Notes under the pieces: generated by a model
What the model saw: the letters and a program-made list of their open reading frames with translations, nothing else
Told to the model about the DNA's origin: nothing
Database searches by the model: none
Origin: Ahaetulla prasina
Lineage: Eukaryota; Chordata; Lepidosauria; Squamata; Colubridae
Reading direction: 5' to 3'
DNA length: 64,000 nucleotides
Assembly (NCBI RefSeq): GCF_028640845.1
Contig: NC_080540.1
Coordinates: 98,884,061-98,948,060, forward strand
Shown: positions 14,001 through 29,000 of the stretch, one piece after another
How the letters are laid out: the number at the start of each line of letters is the position of its first letter
Position numbering within the stretch: the first letter of the stretch is position 1
Position numbers and translations under genes: made by a program

Positions 14001-17000
14001 ACCATCTTCCCAATTAGCTCTATGATCCAGGAACCACATTTTTGTGATCAGTGGTATCAATAGAAAGCCACAAAAGTAAAAAAAAGTTTAGCTTTCTATT
14101 CCAGGTTTGCAAGCAGAGTGCCAAAAAGATAATCCAAAAATCTGATGGGACAGATGGGAAATATTTCTCTGGATCAGAATAAGAAAATTCTATTTCAGAA
14201 TATCTACTTGCTAATAATGACAGGAACTACTTTTTGATTACTATTTCAAAAAGTAGTTGTTGCCACATCAGCATTCTTTGAATAACGTAAATAGAGATAT
14301 TCATATGAATCGAATGTGAGGTATTATCTTTCCTTCACCTTTTAAAATGGCTTCTTTTTGTCTTGTTTGGCCTCTCCTCTCCTATTCAGTTCTTGATCTA
14401 TTCAGTCTAGATTTGTGAACTCAACACCTCTTTGCATATAATCCAAATTCTCTCACCCCACCCCCAATTCTTGGTCATTGTACTTCTGGCTTTTAGTTGA
14501 ATTTTCTTCTTAAAAATTTAGCTCACTTCCTAAAGTTGGTTTAAATGTATGAAATATGCAGTATGGAGCAGAAACAAATATTAAAAACTCTTGACTTTTA
14601 ATGGTAGGATAAAGGGGAGATCTAGAAGATGGGGATCTATTTCACTTAGTTAGAGCTACCAGCTCTAATTTGCAAAAATTCCATACAATGAGATCAATAG
14701 CAAAACAATACAGAACTCTCCCTCCTGCATCCTTGCTGCCTCTACTGTTTGCTTCTGTCTAGCAATTTTTTTGATTGTTTCAGCCCAGCAATTGTCTGTT
14801 AACCCTAATATACGTTAATTCTACAAGTTACTTAGTCTGTAAAGGTCCTAACCAGTAAATATCCTCTTTTCTCCACTGATGCCAAAATATTATAGATATT
14901 TTGGGTATAGATATTGGTTTATAGATCAAGGGGATTATATTTTACTGAAATCCCTTGTAAATATATCATTCCTTCCTGTGAGTAGGAAACTGCATATAAA
15001 GGACATATCAAATGTATTGCTACAAACAACCCTGTGGTTCATGAATATTAAAACTTTTAGATGAAATAGGAATTTTATATTTGCAGTCGCCTCTGTTTTG
15101 ATCAAATAATGAATCAAAGGTTGCATTCCTTGAAAATTCAAATAAAGATTCAGGTATTTTAAATGTAGGTTAGAAGAACAGGGCCGTACCACAAGCTTCT
15201 GTTTCTGACTACTATTATTGAGTAAGAAAAAATTAGGTTCATAAAATAAAAGTTTTTAAATTTCTTCAATTCTAGCCTGTTTGAAAATTGATAGTATTAA
15301 ATATGATATTTATAAATTTGGTAGCTAAATAAATATGTTTCATAATTTTCAGTGTTTCCCTGAAAATAAGACCCTGTCTTATATTTTTTTGAACCCTAAA
15401 ATAAGCGTCTTATTGCCATGCGCTCAAAAGGCCGATTGGGCTTATTATCAGAGGATGCTTATTTGGGGGGAAGGGGGAAACAGGGTATATGTATTTAAAA
15501 AACAGTGCAATCCAAATTTTCTTCCCATTGTGAAGCAAAAAATTCAGTACTCTTAAATTGCATTTCTGTGCACATATCTAGATATAAGCCACCTTAAACT
15601 TAGTGGAACACATCTGGATCTTCATACATAGGATGCTATGTTTTGTACTGCTTATTTCAATAGGTTGTCTTAGGACTAGCATACTTGTTTTATTAAGTTG
15701 CAAGGAGGGGCTTTTTTTTTTTATTTGCATTTATATCCCGCCCTTCTCCGAAGACTCAGGGCGGCTTACACTATGTTAGCAATAGTCTTCATCCTATTTG
15801 TATATTTATATACAAAGTCAACTTATTGCCCCCAACAATCTGGGTCCTCATTTTACCTACCTTATAAAGGATGGAAGGCTGAGTCAACCTTGGGCCTGGT
15901 GGGACTAGAACCTGCAGTAATTGCAAGCAGCTGCTTTTAATAACAGACTGCTAATGCAGGCCCCTGTGGTGTAAACATTGGCATATAAATTAAATAATTA
16001 ACAAAGAATACGTTCCAGGGTTTTCAGGAAATAAAGCAATTTTAAAAATAGCAAACCAAATCTGTGGCTTGAAATCAGATCATAAGTATGTTAGTGGACA
16101 ATTAGATTTTCCATGTGCGACAGAGATGGATGTTTCCTCTTTTAGAAAGCTTCAGATGATAGATGCATTTATAGCATTTGTAAGTGTTATAATTTGTTGG
16201 TATCCCACTTAACATTAATTAATTTAATATTTAAAGATCTGGTATTTTGCAACACTGTATTTATGTTATGTTGTAGTGGCAAAGCTGAGCTGGTAAGATG
16301 GAAGTTGGGAGGTCTCAAACTTGCTTTCCTAGCAAATCATAGCTCTGCCCTCCTGTCTTTTGGGCAGTGCTTTGGTAATTCCTGCTGTTGTCACATTGTT
16401 TCCTGGGAACACCTTATGTGGTGTTATCTCCTTAATCCTATTTATGAGACAGAGGCCTCCCACAATCTGTGCCGACTTATTGGCAACTAAAAAGGTTTGG
16501 AAAAAATCTATCCTGTAAGTCCTGGATATGTGGTATAGTGACTTGAGGTTTCATCAACAACATCACTCAAAAAAGGAGCAGTTTTACCAGAGATGGATCA
16601 GACTTATTCTTTTTTTTAAAAGAAAAGTTAAAAATGTACAATTTTAGATTTTAAAAATATATCCAGTTCAGAGATGCCTCAATTATAAACGATTCAGACA
16701 TGCCTTCCAAATTATTAAGAAAAGAACTGTAAGATAAGATGCAAGCCAGAACACACGATGGCACTGGTTAACAACAAATACTATTGCTGTTCTTATAATT
16801 GCTAACAAATGGATTTTAGAGGCAAAACATTGCATTTATGGCCAATCTGAATTATAAATGAATGAAAGTTGACATTGAACACCCAACTTCCTATAGTTGT
16901 CCAACAAAACAAAGGTATTCAGGAACCCATTAAACAATCAAAGAATTGTAATTTGCGTACTTCTAGAAAAACAGGGATTTCTTGAAATTGCTGCTCCTCT

Positions 17001-20000
17001 TGCTTCATTTTACCTGGTAAATCCCTTTCTCTCTGAAGGCCCACTTTATTCAGAGGCTGCAAACTTCTAGCTCACTCCTGTTCCTAGTCCTCCACATGCC
17101 TTCCTCCTCCTCTGTTCCTTTTTGAAGTTATTTTCTTTTGAAAACCCATCAAAGTTTCTACAGGTAGTCCTCGACTTACAACAGTTCATTTAGTGACCAT
17201 TCAAAGTTGCAATGGCATTGAAAAACGTGACCTATGACCATTTTTCCACATTTACAACCATTGCAGCTCCCCTTGGTCACATGATCAAAATTCAGCTGCT
17301 TGGGAAGTGGTTCATATTTATGACAATTGCAATGTCCCAGGAACATATGATCAGCTTTTGTGACCTTTTGACAAGCAAAATCAATGGGGAATCCAGATTC
17401 ACTTTAACAACCATATTACTAACTTAACAAATCCAATGACTGACTTAACAACTCTGCAAAGGAAAGTCGTAATATGGGGCAAACTCACTTAACAAAAGTT
17501 TCACTTAGCAACATAAATTTTGGGCTCAATTGTGGTCGTAACTCGAGGACTACTTGTATCTCTAATTGAGAAATGGATTCTGAGTTCTTTCCAAATTTGC
17601 GCCACAAAAGGGAAGGAATTACTTCTTCATGAAGATACTGATTATACATTTGTCAAGCACATAAATCGAAAATATTTTTCCTTGCTAATTTTTAAGTAAA
17701 ATCAGAAGTCCATATAAAATTTTATTAATATTTCTTAACTTTTTGAAAAAGTAATATTAATAATATAGCAGGCATTGAAATATTTAGAGGCACTAAGTTA
17801 TTAGATTCATGAACTATTTTTCTGGATGTTTTAATAATTTCCTTTCCAAGAAAATATTCTTATGAAGAAACAAAGAAACTATCATCAAGAAGACATGGAG
17901 ATTTATTGACCCTAAAGATAAGACCTTGCTAATTGAATTTTTCAGATGAAATCAACACATAGCTCCTAATGTATCAATTTACATAAAATAAATTGTGATA
18001 TATTTAGGGTGGATTTACATAACAGATTTTATTCAAATGAGTGTGATGTCACCTGTTATTTTATAATACCAAATCTTCCTTGAAGCTTTGAATACTCACT
18101 GCAGAGAATTAGTATTACAGGTTTTTATACATATATTTCAGTTTTCTCCAAATTATAGAAAGTGGCTAGATAAGATGTACAATGTAGCTGAAGCGTTTGT
18201 AGAATTATTAATCAAGGAAAGAAATTAGGATGTAAGGAAGAACATTATATTAACATATGTTAGCTCCTATATAGCATTTATATAGGACCCAGTTGACTTA
18301 GTCTAAACTACAATCATGTCAAAGATACACTATCTGTATTCACTTATATATTGTATATTCACTTCCAAGCAAATATATTTATTATGAACACATTTATAGT
18401 CAACCTGCCCAGTTCAGTGGATTATACACACGTTAACACAAATTGTATTAGAATTAGCAAGTATTTACTCAAATTTTTGTCTTTTTATATTGAAAGGGAA
18501 GTCTTTTTAAACAAAGAGTTGCCTTGAAATGAGAAAAATGTAGCATCTACATATTTTTCTACATTTTTCCGAATTTAGCTTCCTGATCATTACAGAACAG
18601 CACAATGCAGTGAGTTAGTGGTTGCTCTCCATGGCACAATCCTTTCCATGCTTCCTATAGGCAAATGGACCAGACTTTTGGTTTCTCATATCACAATTAA
18701 GTGAAAACCCTTTCAATCACCGTGATGGCATCAATTTATGTAAAAAAAGAAAGCAATGAGATAATTTGAACTTGTTACAGGTTTATTCCTGAATCTCCTC
18801 GGTGGCTGATCTCTCAGGGAAGATTCAGAGAAGCTGAAGCTATTATTCAGAAGGCGGCAAAAACAAACAGGATTCCAGCTCCAGCAATAATTATAGATCC
18901 AGTGGACGTAAGTATCAGGAGTTGGTGTAGTGGTTAAGATACCTGGCTAGAAATCATAAATTCTAATCCTACCTTAGGCATAAAGCCCCAGCCTAGTCAC
19001 TCTCTCTCCACCCTAGAAAGCAGGCAAGGTCAAACCATTTGTCCAGGAAGTTACCAGTTATTAACAATTATTTGAAGCCAAAGACTCAAAAAATTGTATA
19101 TTTGTATTTTTGTTGTACTTGCTATAGCCCACTATTATAATAGTGACTGAGCTGGGTAATTTTGGACCAATCACCATCTTGCAGCCCAGTCCACTCACAG
19201 GATTGGAAAATAGGAGAAGGACATATTACATATGATCACAGCTTTGAGTTGCTTATAAAGTAATAAAAGTGGGATAAAAATCTAATCAGATAGATAGTTA
19301 AGACAGGAGACGACAAATAGATAGATAGCAGGTCTCACTTGTATTACTGGTCATGTTAAAAAACAAAACTCTTAAGGTAGAGCAAGTGATAGTTTGCATG
19401 CACCAGTACTTATATTTGAGTTAATTATTACTTATTATCAGTAAGAACCATTAGTGATTCATATATGACAAGGATCTTCAGAAGCATTAACAATTTTTCC
19501 AGGTGAACTTCACTATAAACCCAGTCATATGTGCAATAAAACACCACTATGTCCTTGAAGAGAACAAGAGCAGACAATATGCCATGAATGCCTGCCTGAA
19601 AATAATAAAAAAAGTATATAAATCTAGGTAGCTCATTAACACAGCCAAGATCACCAACAAACCTTCCTGATTCTAAATACAATGTGGTCTCTCATGTTTT
19701 CTGCCTACGTTCTGCTTTTCTACCCCACAGCAGGCATTTTAATATATTTCAGAGGCGTCAGCTGTAGTTCTATTCTCACTCAAATGTTGTAGATTAATCA
19801 CATAGGCAGGGTTTATCATTTAGCCATAAATTGTTATAGATTGTGTTTCTGGTTTGGACAAGTATGCTGCCCATTTTTCTTAAAAGTTTCAGCTTTTAAA
19901 AGCTTTGGAAGCCATATTAGGCCGGAAGCTTCCATGCTGCCAGATGGCTTTTTACCGTCTTCTCATTTGCCAGGAAAAAAATCACATCCCTCCCCTTTTG

Positions 20001-23000
20001 AGCTGTAGACAAATAATCACACATGTCTGAACTTGATCGGGCCACCAACATAGTTGTGAAATGGACGTTGGACAAATTGTATTTTCCCCTCCTTCCCAAA
20101 CATTTAACAATAGAAAAAGTCGAGAAAATGTGCAGTCCATCTAGTGTAGCTCATTTTCATCTTAGTCTTGAAATAAAGGCTGCTATATATGTATGCTACC
20201 AGTTTATTCCCTTGTAGCATTTTTTTTAAAAAAAGGATCTGGCCACATGGTATGTCTCAGTTTATTTTTTACAAAAACTTGGGAAGGGTAATGATTTTTG
20301 GAGTCAAATGGAACAAAGGTTGAGCAGCCACCTCCAATGTAATTATTTAGCAGCTAATGAATGAAGTTGTTTTCTCTCCCAATTATATATTCTTGGTTGT
20401 AGGTGGCGATAAAGCAGAAAATGGTGCTAAGAGAAAATAAAAATTGGCAATGCATTGGTTGGCTGTTGTGTGTCTCTTTGTGGTTCAGTTTGCAAGGAAT
20501 TTTAACTTCATTTAATTTTGATATGCCTCTTCTCCGAACCTAACTCAATCAACACTGTTAAAATAAAGATTATAGAGGGAAACAAATGAACTCTTGTGGA
20601 AGGGCACAAAATCAGTTTTGTAAAGAGAACTCCTCTAATTTTACCAGAGACATGCAAAAAAACATTTTTTTTATTATTATTATAACTTAGGGACATACTT
20701 TTCACTGGGACTCCCCAACCAAATTCCTGAATGGAAAATCCCAGGAAAATGTTAATTCTGCTCTAAAAATGAAATCAAATAGCTGTACCGCATTACTACA
20801 GTAGTTGAGTATCTAGTCATCTCTACTTGTTGATTGCTCTGGTTTCATAGACATTACCTGTCTTTTCTAAGGAGCTAATGACTTGCAGCTGCAGTCATTA
20901 ATGAAGAAAAGAAGCTAATCTGTCAGCTATTTTACTTTTGTTATGAGATTATTTTAAGGAAAAAAGTTTACAAACATACCCCTGATGGAGGAAGCTACAG
21001 TAATCCTTGCCTTACAACTACAGTTGGGATTGGAATTTCCATTGCTAAATGAAGGGGTCATTAAATGAGTCGGGCCCAATGCTGTGGCTTCTTTTGGCTG
21101 TTATTAAGTGAATCATCATGGTCATTAAGTGAATCATATGACTGTTACATGAGTTCAGCTTTCTCCATTGACTTTGCTTGTTGGAAGCCAACTGGGAAGA
21201 TTGCTAAATATCCCTAAATACATGATGGTTGCCAAACACTCAAATTTAGATCAAATGACCATGGAGATGCAACAAGTCATAAGTGCAAGGATCAGTCGTA
21301 AATGCAAGAACCTTTTTCAGGACCATAATTTTGAATGGCCGTAAGTCTAGGGCTATAGTAGCTGTACTTCTAAGGAAACTACCCATGAAACTAGGGACCA
21401 TATCAACACGTTGAGTATTTTATTTCATTTTTATTATGGAACTCTTGTTGCTTGAGTACGTGTCATGTGTTCATCAATAAACATAATTTATTGGGTCTCT
21501 TTTCCCAACAATCCTTATTAATTGATTGTTACTAATTTAGGCTCATTCTCAAACATAGACCGTTTTTCATACAATAAAGAATTTTGAAAAATAATTCACT
21601 TTTGAACTAGTCTCCAAAACAGGTTAAAATCTGTGCAGAATGAGAATGAAAATACATAAAATTGTCAAAATGAAAGCAACCAACCAACCAACCAATCAAT
21701 CAATCAATTCATCTTCTTTAAACCAACGGCTTGATTTTCCTTTTCTTTGCCTTGTATGCTATCCAGGACATTTATGTTTGTTTACTTGCTTGGTTTTGGA
21801 ATGTTCCCTTTTTCCTTTCTTTTCCTCCTAAGGTAGAAGATTTGAAAGCCAAGCAACATCAGGGTGTGTTTTTGGACTTGTTCAGATCACGAAACATTGC
21901 AATTATGACTTTTATGTCTCTTCTTTTATGGTAAGGTTCTGATAGCAGGCTCATTAAATGCAGAGGCCCATTAAATGCAGAGGCCCGATGATCTGGTGTT
22001 TTTTTTTTTGTTTTTTTTTTGTTCAGGGCAAGTTAGGCTGTTTGGGACATTCCAACCCTTATTTATCAAATGAGATTTTATTTTATATTTTTAATTGATC
22101 AATTTATGTCGCTGCCCTGCTTGGCGTATTCAGCTGCCTTTAACATGTGAATTGCCATTGAAACGTGATGTAGGTCAGAAAATTGCAAATGTTTTTATAA
22201 ATAATTTTCTACGCCTAGAGGACGTTTATTAGATTGCTTGCTGATGCGTGTAAGTATAGAGGGATATTGGAGTTGTGAGCAAGGGAGTTCATGCAATCAG
22301 AAGCACTTCAGTAACTAAACTGCATCAGAACACTTTTGCCTACTTCTTTATGTTAATATTTTAACCAGACAAAGCTAATTACTAACCAACGGGATTAGAT
22401 ATAACACCAGACTAAACAATATCACACTATTATTATTTCCAGCCCTCCAGGTCAGATAGAAATAATAATAATAATAGTAGTAGTAGTAGTAATCATCATC
22501 ATCACCATCAATTTAATTAAACAATGAAAAGTCAAGAAAAAAAGGAAACAATTTACATTTAAGCACCAGAGATGTCTTAGTCCAGTCAATTCTTTGCAGT
22601 TTTCTTTTTAATAATTTTATATTATTGAAAATACTGAACTTTTATTAGCAAAGGTAAAATGCAAGAAATAAAACCTGCTTATTTAAATAGCCATTTGGAC
22701 ATTAATTTTTAAAAGCTACTATTAATGCAAGCACTTTTGGCACCAGATAATAATGAAGGTTGTCACTGTACTATAGGTTATTAGGAGATTCAGATACAAG
22801 CTATTGTGTAGACACCATTTATTGTGTAACACTTTCCACAATCATACACATTTTCTGAATAGAAGGAATCAATATTTAACTCTCAGTTCAGTTAAATCTT
22901 TAGCATCTCATATACTGAATTGGACAATTGAGAATCTTGTCTCTTCTCGTATGAGCAATCAGCATTTAATCATTCATTGGATGGCTTGCCTCTAACAGAT

Positions 23001-26000
23001 ACATGCCATAAAACAGCACTAAAGATACTTTAGGGCAAATAATCAGCTTTTCCCTGTTGTCATTAGAAGGACTGAATTCTATTTCATCCAGGGATGATAT
23101 GAATTTAGCCCCGTTTAATTAAGATGCTTGTTTACATAAATTATTGAAAAACAGAAAAGCAGCATCAAAACATAAATGTCCAGGGGGTTGTATGTGTAAT
23201 TTCCCAATGCATATTCTACTCCATTCCAATTCAAAAAAGTGTCATCTGAAATAATAAAAAATGAAATAAGTCTGTTCTGCTATTGGGCTGATTGTGCCAG
23301 ATTGTGGCTATTTATATTTGCTAATTTCTCTTTTATTTCAGGATGTTTACATCTATTGGCTATTTTGGTTTGTCACTCAGCACCCCCAATCTGCATGGAG
23401 ATGCCTACTTCAATTGTTTTCTCTCAGCAGTCATTGAAGTCCCAGCCTATGTGATTGCTTGGCTCCTCCTGCGGGTTTTACCTCGACGTTATACAATATC
23501 TGGCACCCTCTTCTTAGGAGGAGGAGTTATTTTGTTCATACAGTTAGTACCCTCAGGTAAGATGTGTCTGTGTGTGTCATTCATTTCATGTCATTTGCGC
23601 TGTAGTAATTGACAATACTATATGAGGAGATGGAACGAATGTTAAAGAATTATTTTTTACACCTATGTCATATGGATTCTCAATTTTCTATTCCAGGAAA
23701 ATTCATTAAGATTATGTATAGATAGAGATCTGCATTCACAGAACATTGTAGGAATGTTTATCAGTTTATTTTTGTGACCTCTGTGTGCCACACATCTACA
23801 AAATACATCCGTACAAATTTTTTTTTGAGGAAATGTCCAAATGGTAGAGAATTTGATGGAAAGCCAAACACGGTTGCTCAGCTTTTGCGTACTGTGATCT
23901 CTTACTGGCCTTCATTGGATTTAAGGCTGGACCAAAGAATAAATATATAATTGCTCTTTAATAATTACATTTGAATCTCTAAATGCAAACCTTCTTAAAC
24001 TTAGGCCAGTACAATCCAGTTCTGGTAGCAATAACATTCTTTTAGTATTTTTATATAAATCTTTATTGTTTTATCAATGTATAAAATACAATGGGAAATT
24101 AAGGGAAGGAAAAAGAAGAGAAAGAAAATGAGGTACAAGGGAAGAGAGAAAAAGGCATTGACTTCCGACTCTTTTTAGCACAGTACAAGTTAACATTACA
24201 AACGTTACTACATGGTAGCAATAACATTCTAACATCATTCCCATTTTCTCTGTGCAAGATTCCTTTAATTGCTCATGATTCCCCAAGTGACTTCAACTCA
24301 CGTTTGAGATGCCTCAGTAATACTCTTGCAGTACCTTCAATTATTCGGCAGTTGCCATACAAGCAGTCTCTACTTATAACTATTTGTTTAACAAATGTTC
24401 AAAGTTACAATTGCACTGTGAAAATTGACTTATGATCAGCCCTCACGTGCCCCTGAGTTTGTGGATTTTTAATTTTTTTAATAATTGCATTTTTGTAAGA
24501 GTATTAAGTTTGGAATTGATTTGCTTCTAACCAATGGGCATAGATTTCTTTACAGAAAGGAAATTACCACAAGGCCTTTTATCCTTGAAGTTCTTATTCC
24601 TTTCCCAAGTTCCAGAGTTATTGAGACACTCTTCTACACTCACTTTTGTTCAGAATGCCAGATTCTCAACAATTAATGTTGCTACCAGGATGCCTGTTTT
24701 TTCCAATCCTTCTTTAATTCTTGCTTCATGATCAGCTCCAGTGTTGATTTTTTTGCATTGACATTGCCTGAGATCCCAAGGGCCATGACTTACTTGGTCT
24801 TCTGTAAGGCTGTGAAAACCTGACTTTTCCTCCACGTATTGGGCCAGGATAATAGATCAACCCAACATAGGTATGGTTGTGTAATTCAGTTTATTGTATG
24901 GTGCCTTGGTTAACGTTTTGTAATTATTTTACCTTGTTTTCTGTTGTTCACTACCCAAGTTTTTTTTTATGCTAGAGCAACTATACACATTTTATAAAAT
25001 AAATAAATAAAAATAAATTTTAAAGCATCATGGTTGATACCAATTTTCATGTGGCCTCAGTCTGGACAGTATCTCTAGCCAAATGTCTTCTCCTTTATAT
25101 CTATCTGACTATACTTTAGATTTGAAAGATACTTTCTTTGCATGCCTATGATTTTCATTTTCAGGCCCAACAGGCCATTCCTTCATAGAAGAAGCAACAT
25201 TAAAGAAACAAATCAAATCGGTCAATATTATGGTTACAGGCCAGCAAAATATTGAGCAGTTATTTTGCATGGGTTCTACTTCAGGTTTTATGGTGCATGA
25301 CATCTCTTTACCTTTTGAAGACTGGTCTTTGTATCTGTGATAGTGTCCTCGGTTATTAAATGTATTGTAGATGAGTGGCAAAAAAAATAGCTAGAAAGAT
25401 TACTAGTCAGGTTTTTTTTTTATTTATTTGCATTTATATCCCGCCCTTCTCCGAAGACTCAGGGCGGCTTACACTATGTCAAGCAATAGTCTTCATCCAT
25501 TTGTATATTATATACAAAGTCAACTTATTGCCTCCAACAATCTGGGTCCTCATTTTACCTCCCTTATAAAGGATGGAAGGCTGAGTCAACCTTGGGCCTG
25601 GTGGGACTTGAACCTGCAGTAATTGCAGGCAGCTGCTGTTAATAACAGACTGCATTAGTCTGTTGAGCCACCAGAGGCTATGCTCTCAGACCATCATGCC
25701 TGCAGTTTCACATAGCTAGAGTTGTGCTTTCACCTGGGTAGCATCTTTATGAAGAGTATTGTTTGGATAGCTATATAATCAATGCCCGCATTAATTAGGT
25801 AATTTTTGCCAATAGTGATTTTTCTTCCTAGTCTCTGATAGCTTGCTCTAGTACCTTTTTTGTGATATGCCGCCATGAAGACGTAAGATAGTTATTTGTG
25901 ATTGATCAAGTGATATTTCATTCATGCACAGTCATCTTTGTATGCATAGCCACTTCCGTTCTGGAGATGTCTATATTAGTATCATGATTCTTAAAGATTT

Positions 26001-29000
26001 TGTATCAGTTTCTGAGAATTCATGGGATGATACGAATTAGGCCTTAAAAGCATTCCTAAGGAAGTTTCTCAGCTTTGTATGGCAAAGGCCAAGGCAGTCA
26101 TAGAATGGATCCCACTTGATAAAAAAGCATCTGCAGAAGAGGCCTTCATCCTGCAGTGCATAGACAATGACTAAAATGATGATGACGATGATGAATTGAG
26201 GTAGAAGTAGGACTTGTGCAAAGTTGATAATAAAAGAATCACTGAAGTTTTGTTTCTTCCTTAATTTCTTTCCACAGATCTCCACATTCTGTCTCTCATC
26301 TTAGTGATGCTGGGGAAATTTGGGATCACATCAGCCTTCTCCATGCTTTATGTCTACACTGCAGAACTCTACCCAACGATAGTAAGAAACATGGCAGTGG
26401 GTTCTACTTCAATGTCATCCCGGGTGGGCAGCATTATTGCACCATACTTTGTTTTCCTGGGTAAGAAATCTGTCATTTTTAATGTGCTGAAAATAAAATG
26501 CTCCCTAATTTAGCTTTGAGATGATGTAGAAATACTCAGTAAGTTTTTCTATGGTCTCATTAATCCTGTGTTCATTTTATAGGCTTAACTCACATTGTCT
26601 TTCAAAAGACCTAGATATTCCGTGCAAGCAATTGTTATTCTCCTAGAAGCAATAGCACTTATACCACTTATACCAATAGCAATATACCACTTCATGGTGC
26701 TTTTACTGTCCTCTCTAAGCGGTTTACAGAGTCAGCCTATTGCCTCCAACAATCTGGGTCCTCATTTTACCCATCTCGGAAGGATGGAAGGCTGAGTCAA
26801 CCTTGAGCCTGGTGATATTTGAACTGCCAAATTGCAGTCAGTCAGCAGAGGTAGCCTGCAGTACTGCACTCTAACCACTGTGCCCCCATGGCTCAGCATT
26901 TGATTCCTAGTTCTTTTCCAATAGTGGATTATAATTCATGACCAGTAATTATTACCAGTAGTAGAGAACTATTTCAGGATAGTGGTTAAAGGTATCAGGC
27001 TCAGAAAGGAGGCCTTCTAGTCCTTCCTTAGGCACAAAGCCAGCCTGATGACCTTAGGCTACTAACTCTTTTAGCAATGGCAGTAGGAAGTAGCAATGGC
27101 AAACCATTTCTAAAATATTGCCAAGGAATCAACACTGATTTAAGGGCACAACAAAAAACCAATTCTTAATAAAATACCAAGAAATATTTTGTTGCGTAGT
27201 ATGCAATACTGAAACATGGATTTCAAACATATAGATATTAATTGCCAGTCATTCATAAATCTTACCTAATAAATCACACTCTACATGTCTGACTTCTTTA
27301 AAACATACCTTCTATCTAAGGTGTGCAGTAAAAAACATATCTTAAAATGTGATTCAAAGGAGCAAAACCTGCACAATAAAATCACATGACAAATAGCACA
27401 ACACTGCATTAGATAGTGCAAAATAATATCATTTTAAAGTAAAGATCATGGAAGATTGCTGTTATTAAAAGGAATACATCTAGATAAAATACAGGAGGAA
27501 AGGACAGGAATCAAATAGATAAAGTGATTATTAATTAATATTGTAACATTATATAATAAACCTACTTTTTCTGTTTTACCAGGTGCCTATGGTAAATTTC
27601 TGCCTTACATCCTCATGGGCAGCCTAACGTTATCGATAGGGGTTCTCACCCTCTTCTTACCAGAAAGTTATGGGAAACCCCTGCCAGAGACATTTGATGA
27701 GATGCAACAAATTAAAGGGTAACTTAATCTTACTGAAATAGAATTCCTTACTGTATTTCCATATATATGGAAAAAGATATGGAAAAAACTATGGGTAATT
27801 CATTCAAAAGATCTAGAGTTTCCAACCTCAAATTGGAATGCTGAAGAATGCCAGTGGACAGATAATAACTGATTCAGAGGGATCAAGCAAAAATGGAAGA
27901 CTAAAATTCTGAATGTTATGCTAATGACCAACATACTTTAAAAATAATTTTCTGTTTATAAGAAATGCTTCTGCCAAAAAATAATTAGATCAGCATTATG
28001 ACCATTATGAAATCAAAGGATTATAGCAACTGTATCTATATAAATATTGTAAACAACAGAAGAAGAATCAGTAAACCTAATTAAACTATGCCACCCAGTC
28101 TGGAAATTGACATGTTGGTCCAACAGATGGGAAGAGGTCATTCTACCAATAACAAGAAAAGGAAGCTTAACAGAGTTTACAAACTTGCAAAAATATCCTT
28201 GATTTCACATATAACCAAAACAGTGTTAAGGATTGTGCCATTATAGCCCAACTTGGAAAGAGAAATACCAGATGTTCAATCTGCTTTTAGAGACATTACT
28301 CTTACTCAGACAACTGGATAATTGAGAATGGCAAAGAATACCAAAAAGAAGTCAAGAAGGGCTTCATTGATTATAAAAAGCCTTTTGATCATACAACTAC
28401 ATCAAGCTATGGAATGTCCTTAGGAAACTGGGAATCCTAGAACATTTAGAATCACTGAAGTTGTTGGGTAGACAGCCAAATGAATCTATTGAAATAAATA
28501 AACTCATTGTCCTCATGAGAAACCTACACATAGGAAAGGAAACAAGGCTGTATGGAAGATGGTAAAACAGGAATGGATATACTCCGTCTTTATTTATTTA
28601 AACTTACATGGAATATATATTGAGAGCCGGATGGAAGAAGATTAATGTGATTTTAAAACTGGAGGAAGATACATCAACTTGTGCTGATGACAGGACTCTG
28701 ATAAATGAAAATCAAAGGATTGTAAGCTCTAATAATGAAAATAAAGACACATAATGAAAAAATGGATCCGTGATTAAATATAAAGCAGATCAAACTAATG
28801 ACAACAGATGCCATACAATAGAATTGACAAGCCATTGAAGTGGTGAACAGCTTGTTCCTTTTAAAACAGCAAGGGAACCAATAGTTGAAAAATACATCAC
28901 AGGGCAGCGATAGGAAAAGAAAAGTATCTTGGAGAAGATATTCAGATGTCATGATATATATATACCGAAAAAGTTTGGAAATGTGTAGGCAATGTTTTTT

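Larger units (their letters stand above)
12420..18780 (+). other. SLC22A4 intron 4
   Basis: Holds a SINE tail (12874-12932), a MITE (15350-15485), a reversed SINE (15714-15963) and a pogo-like MITE (17161-17556). 12950-15340 and 17560-18780 show no recognisable element. Confidence 0.8.
18908..21832 (+). other. SLC22A4 intron 5
   Basis: Holds two decayed SINE pieces near the 5' end and a pogo-like MITE at 20998-21358. 19330-20990 shows nothing I recognise. Confidence 0.8.
23557..26277 (+). other. SLC22A4 intron 7
   Basis: Holds a short LINE-like insertion with an 18-bp target duplication (24023-24230), a pogo-like fragment (24360-24456) and a reversed SINE (25411-25681). The rest is unremarkable. 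Confidence 0.8.
26461..27582 (+). other. SLC22A4 intron 8
   Basis: Holds a reversed SINE (26655-26893) and a decayed SINE (26977-27145); the remaining 400 bp before exon 9 show nothing. Confidence 0.8.
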
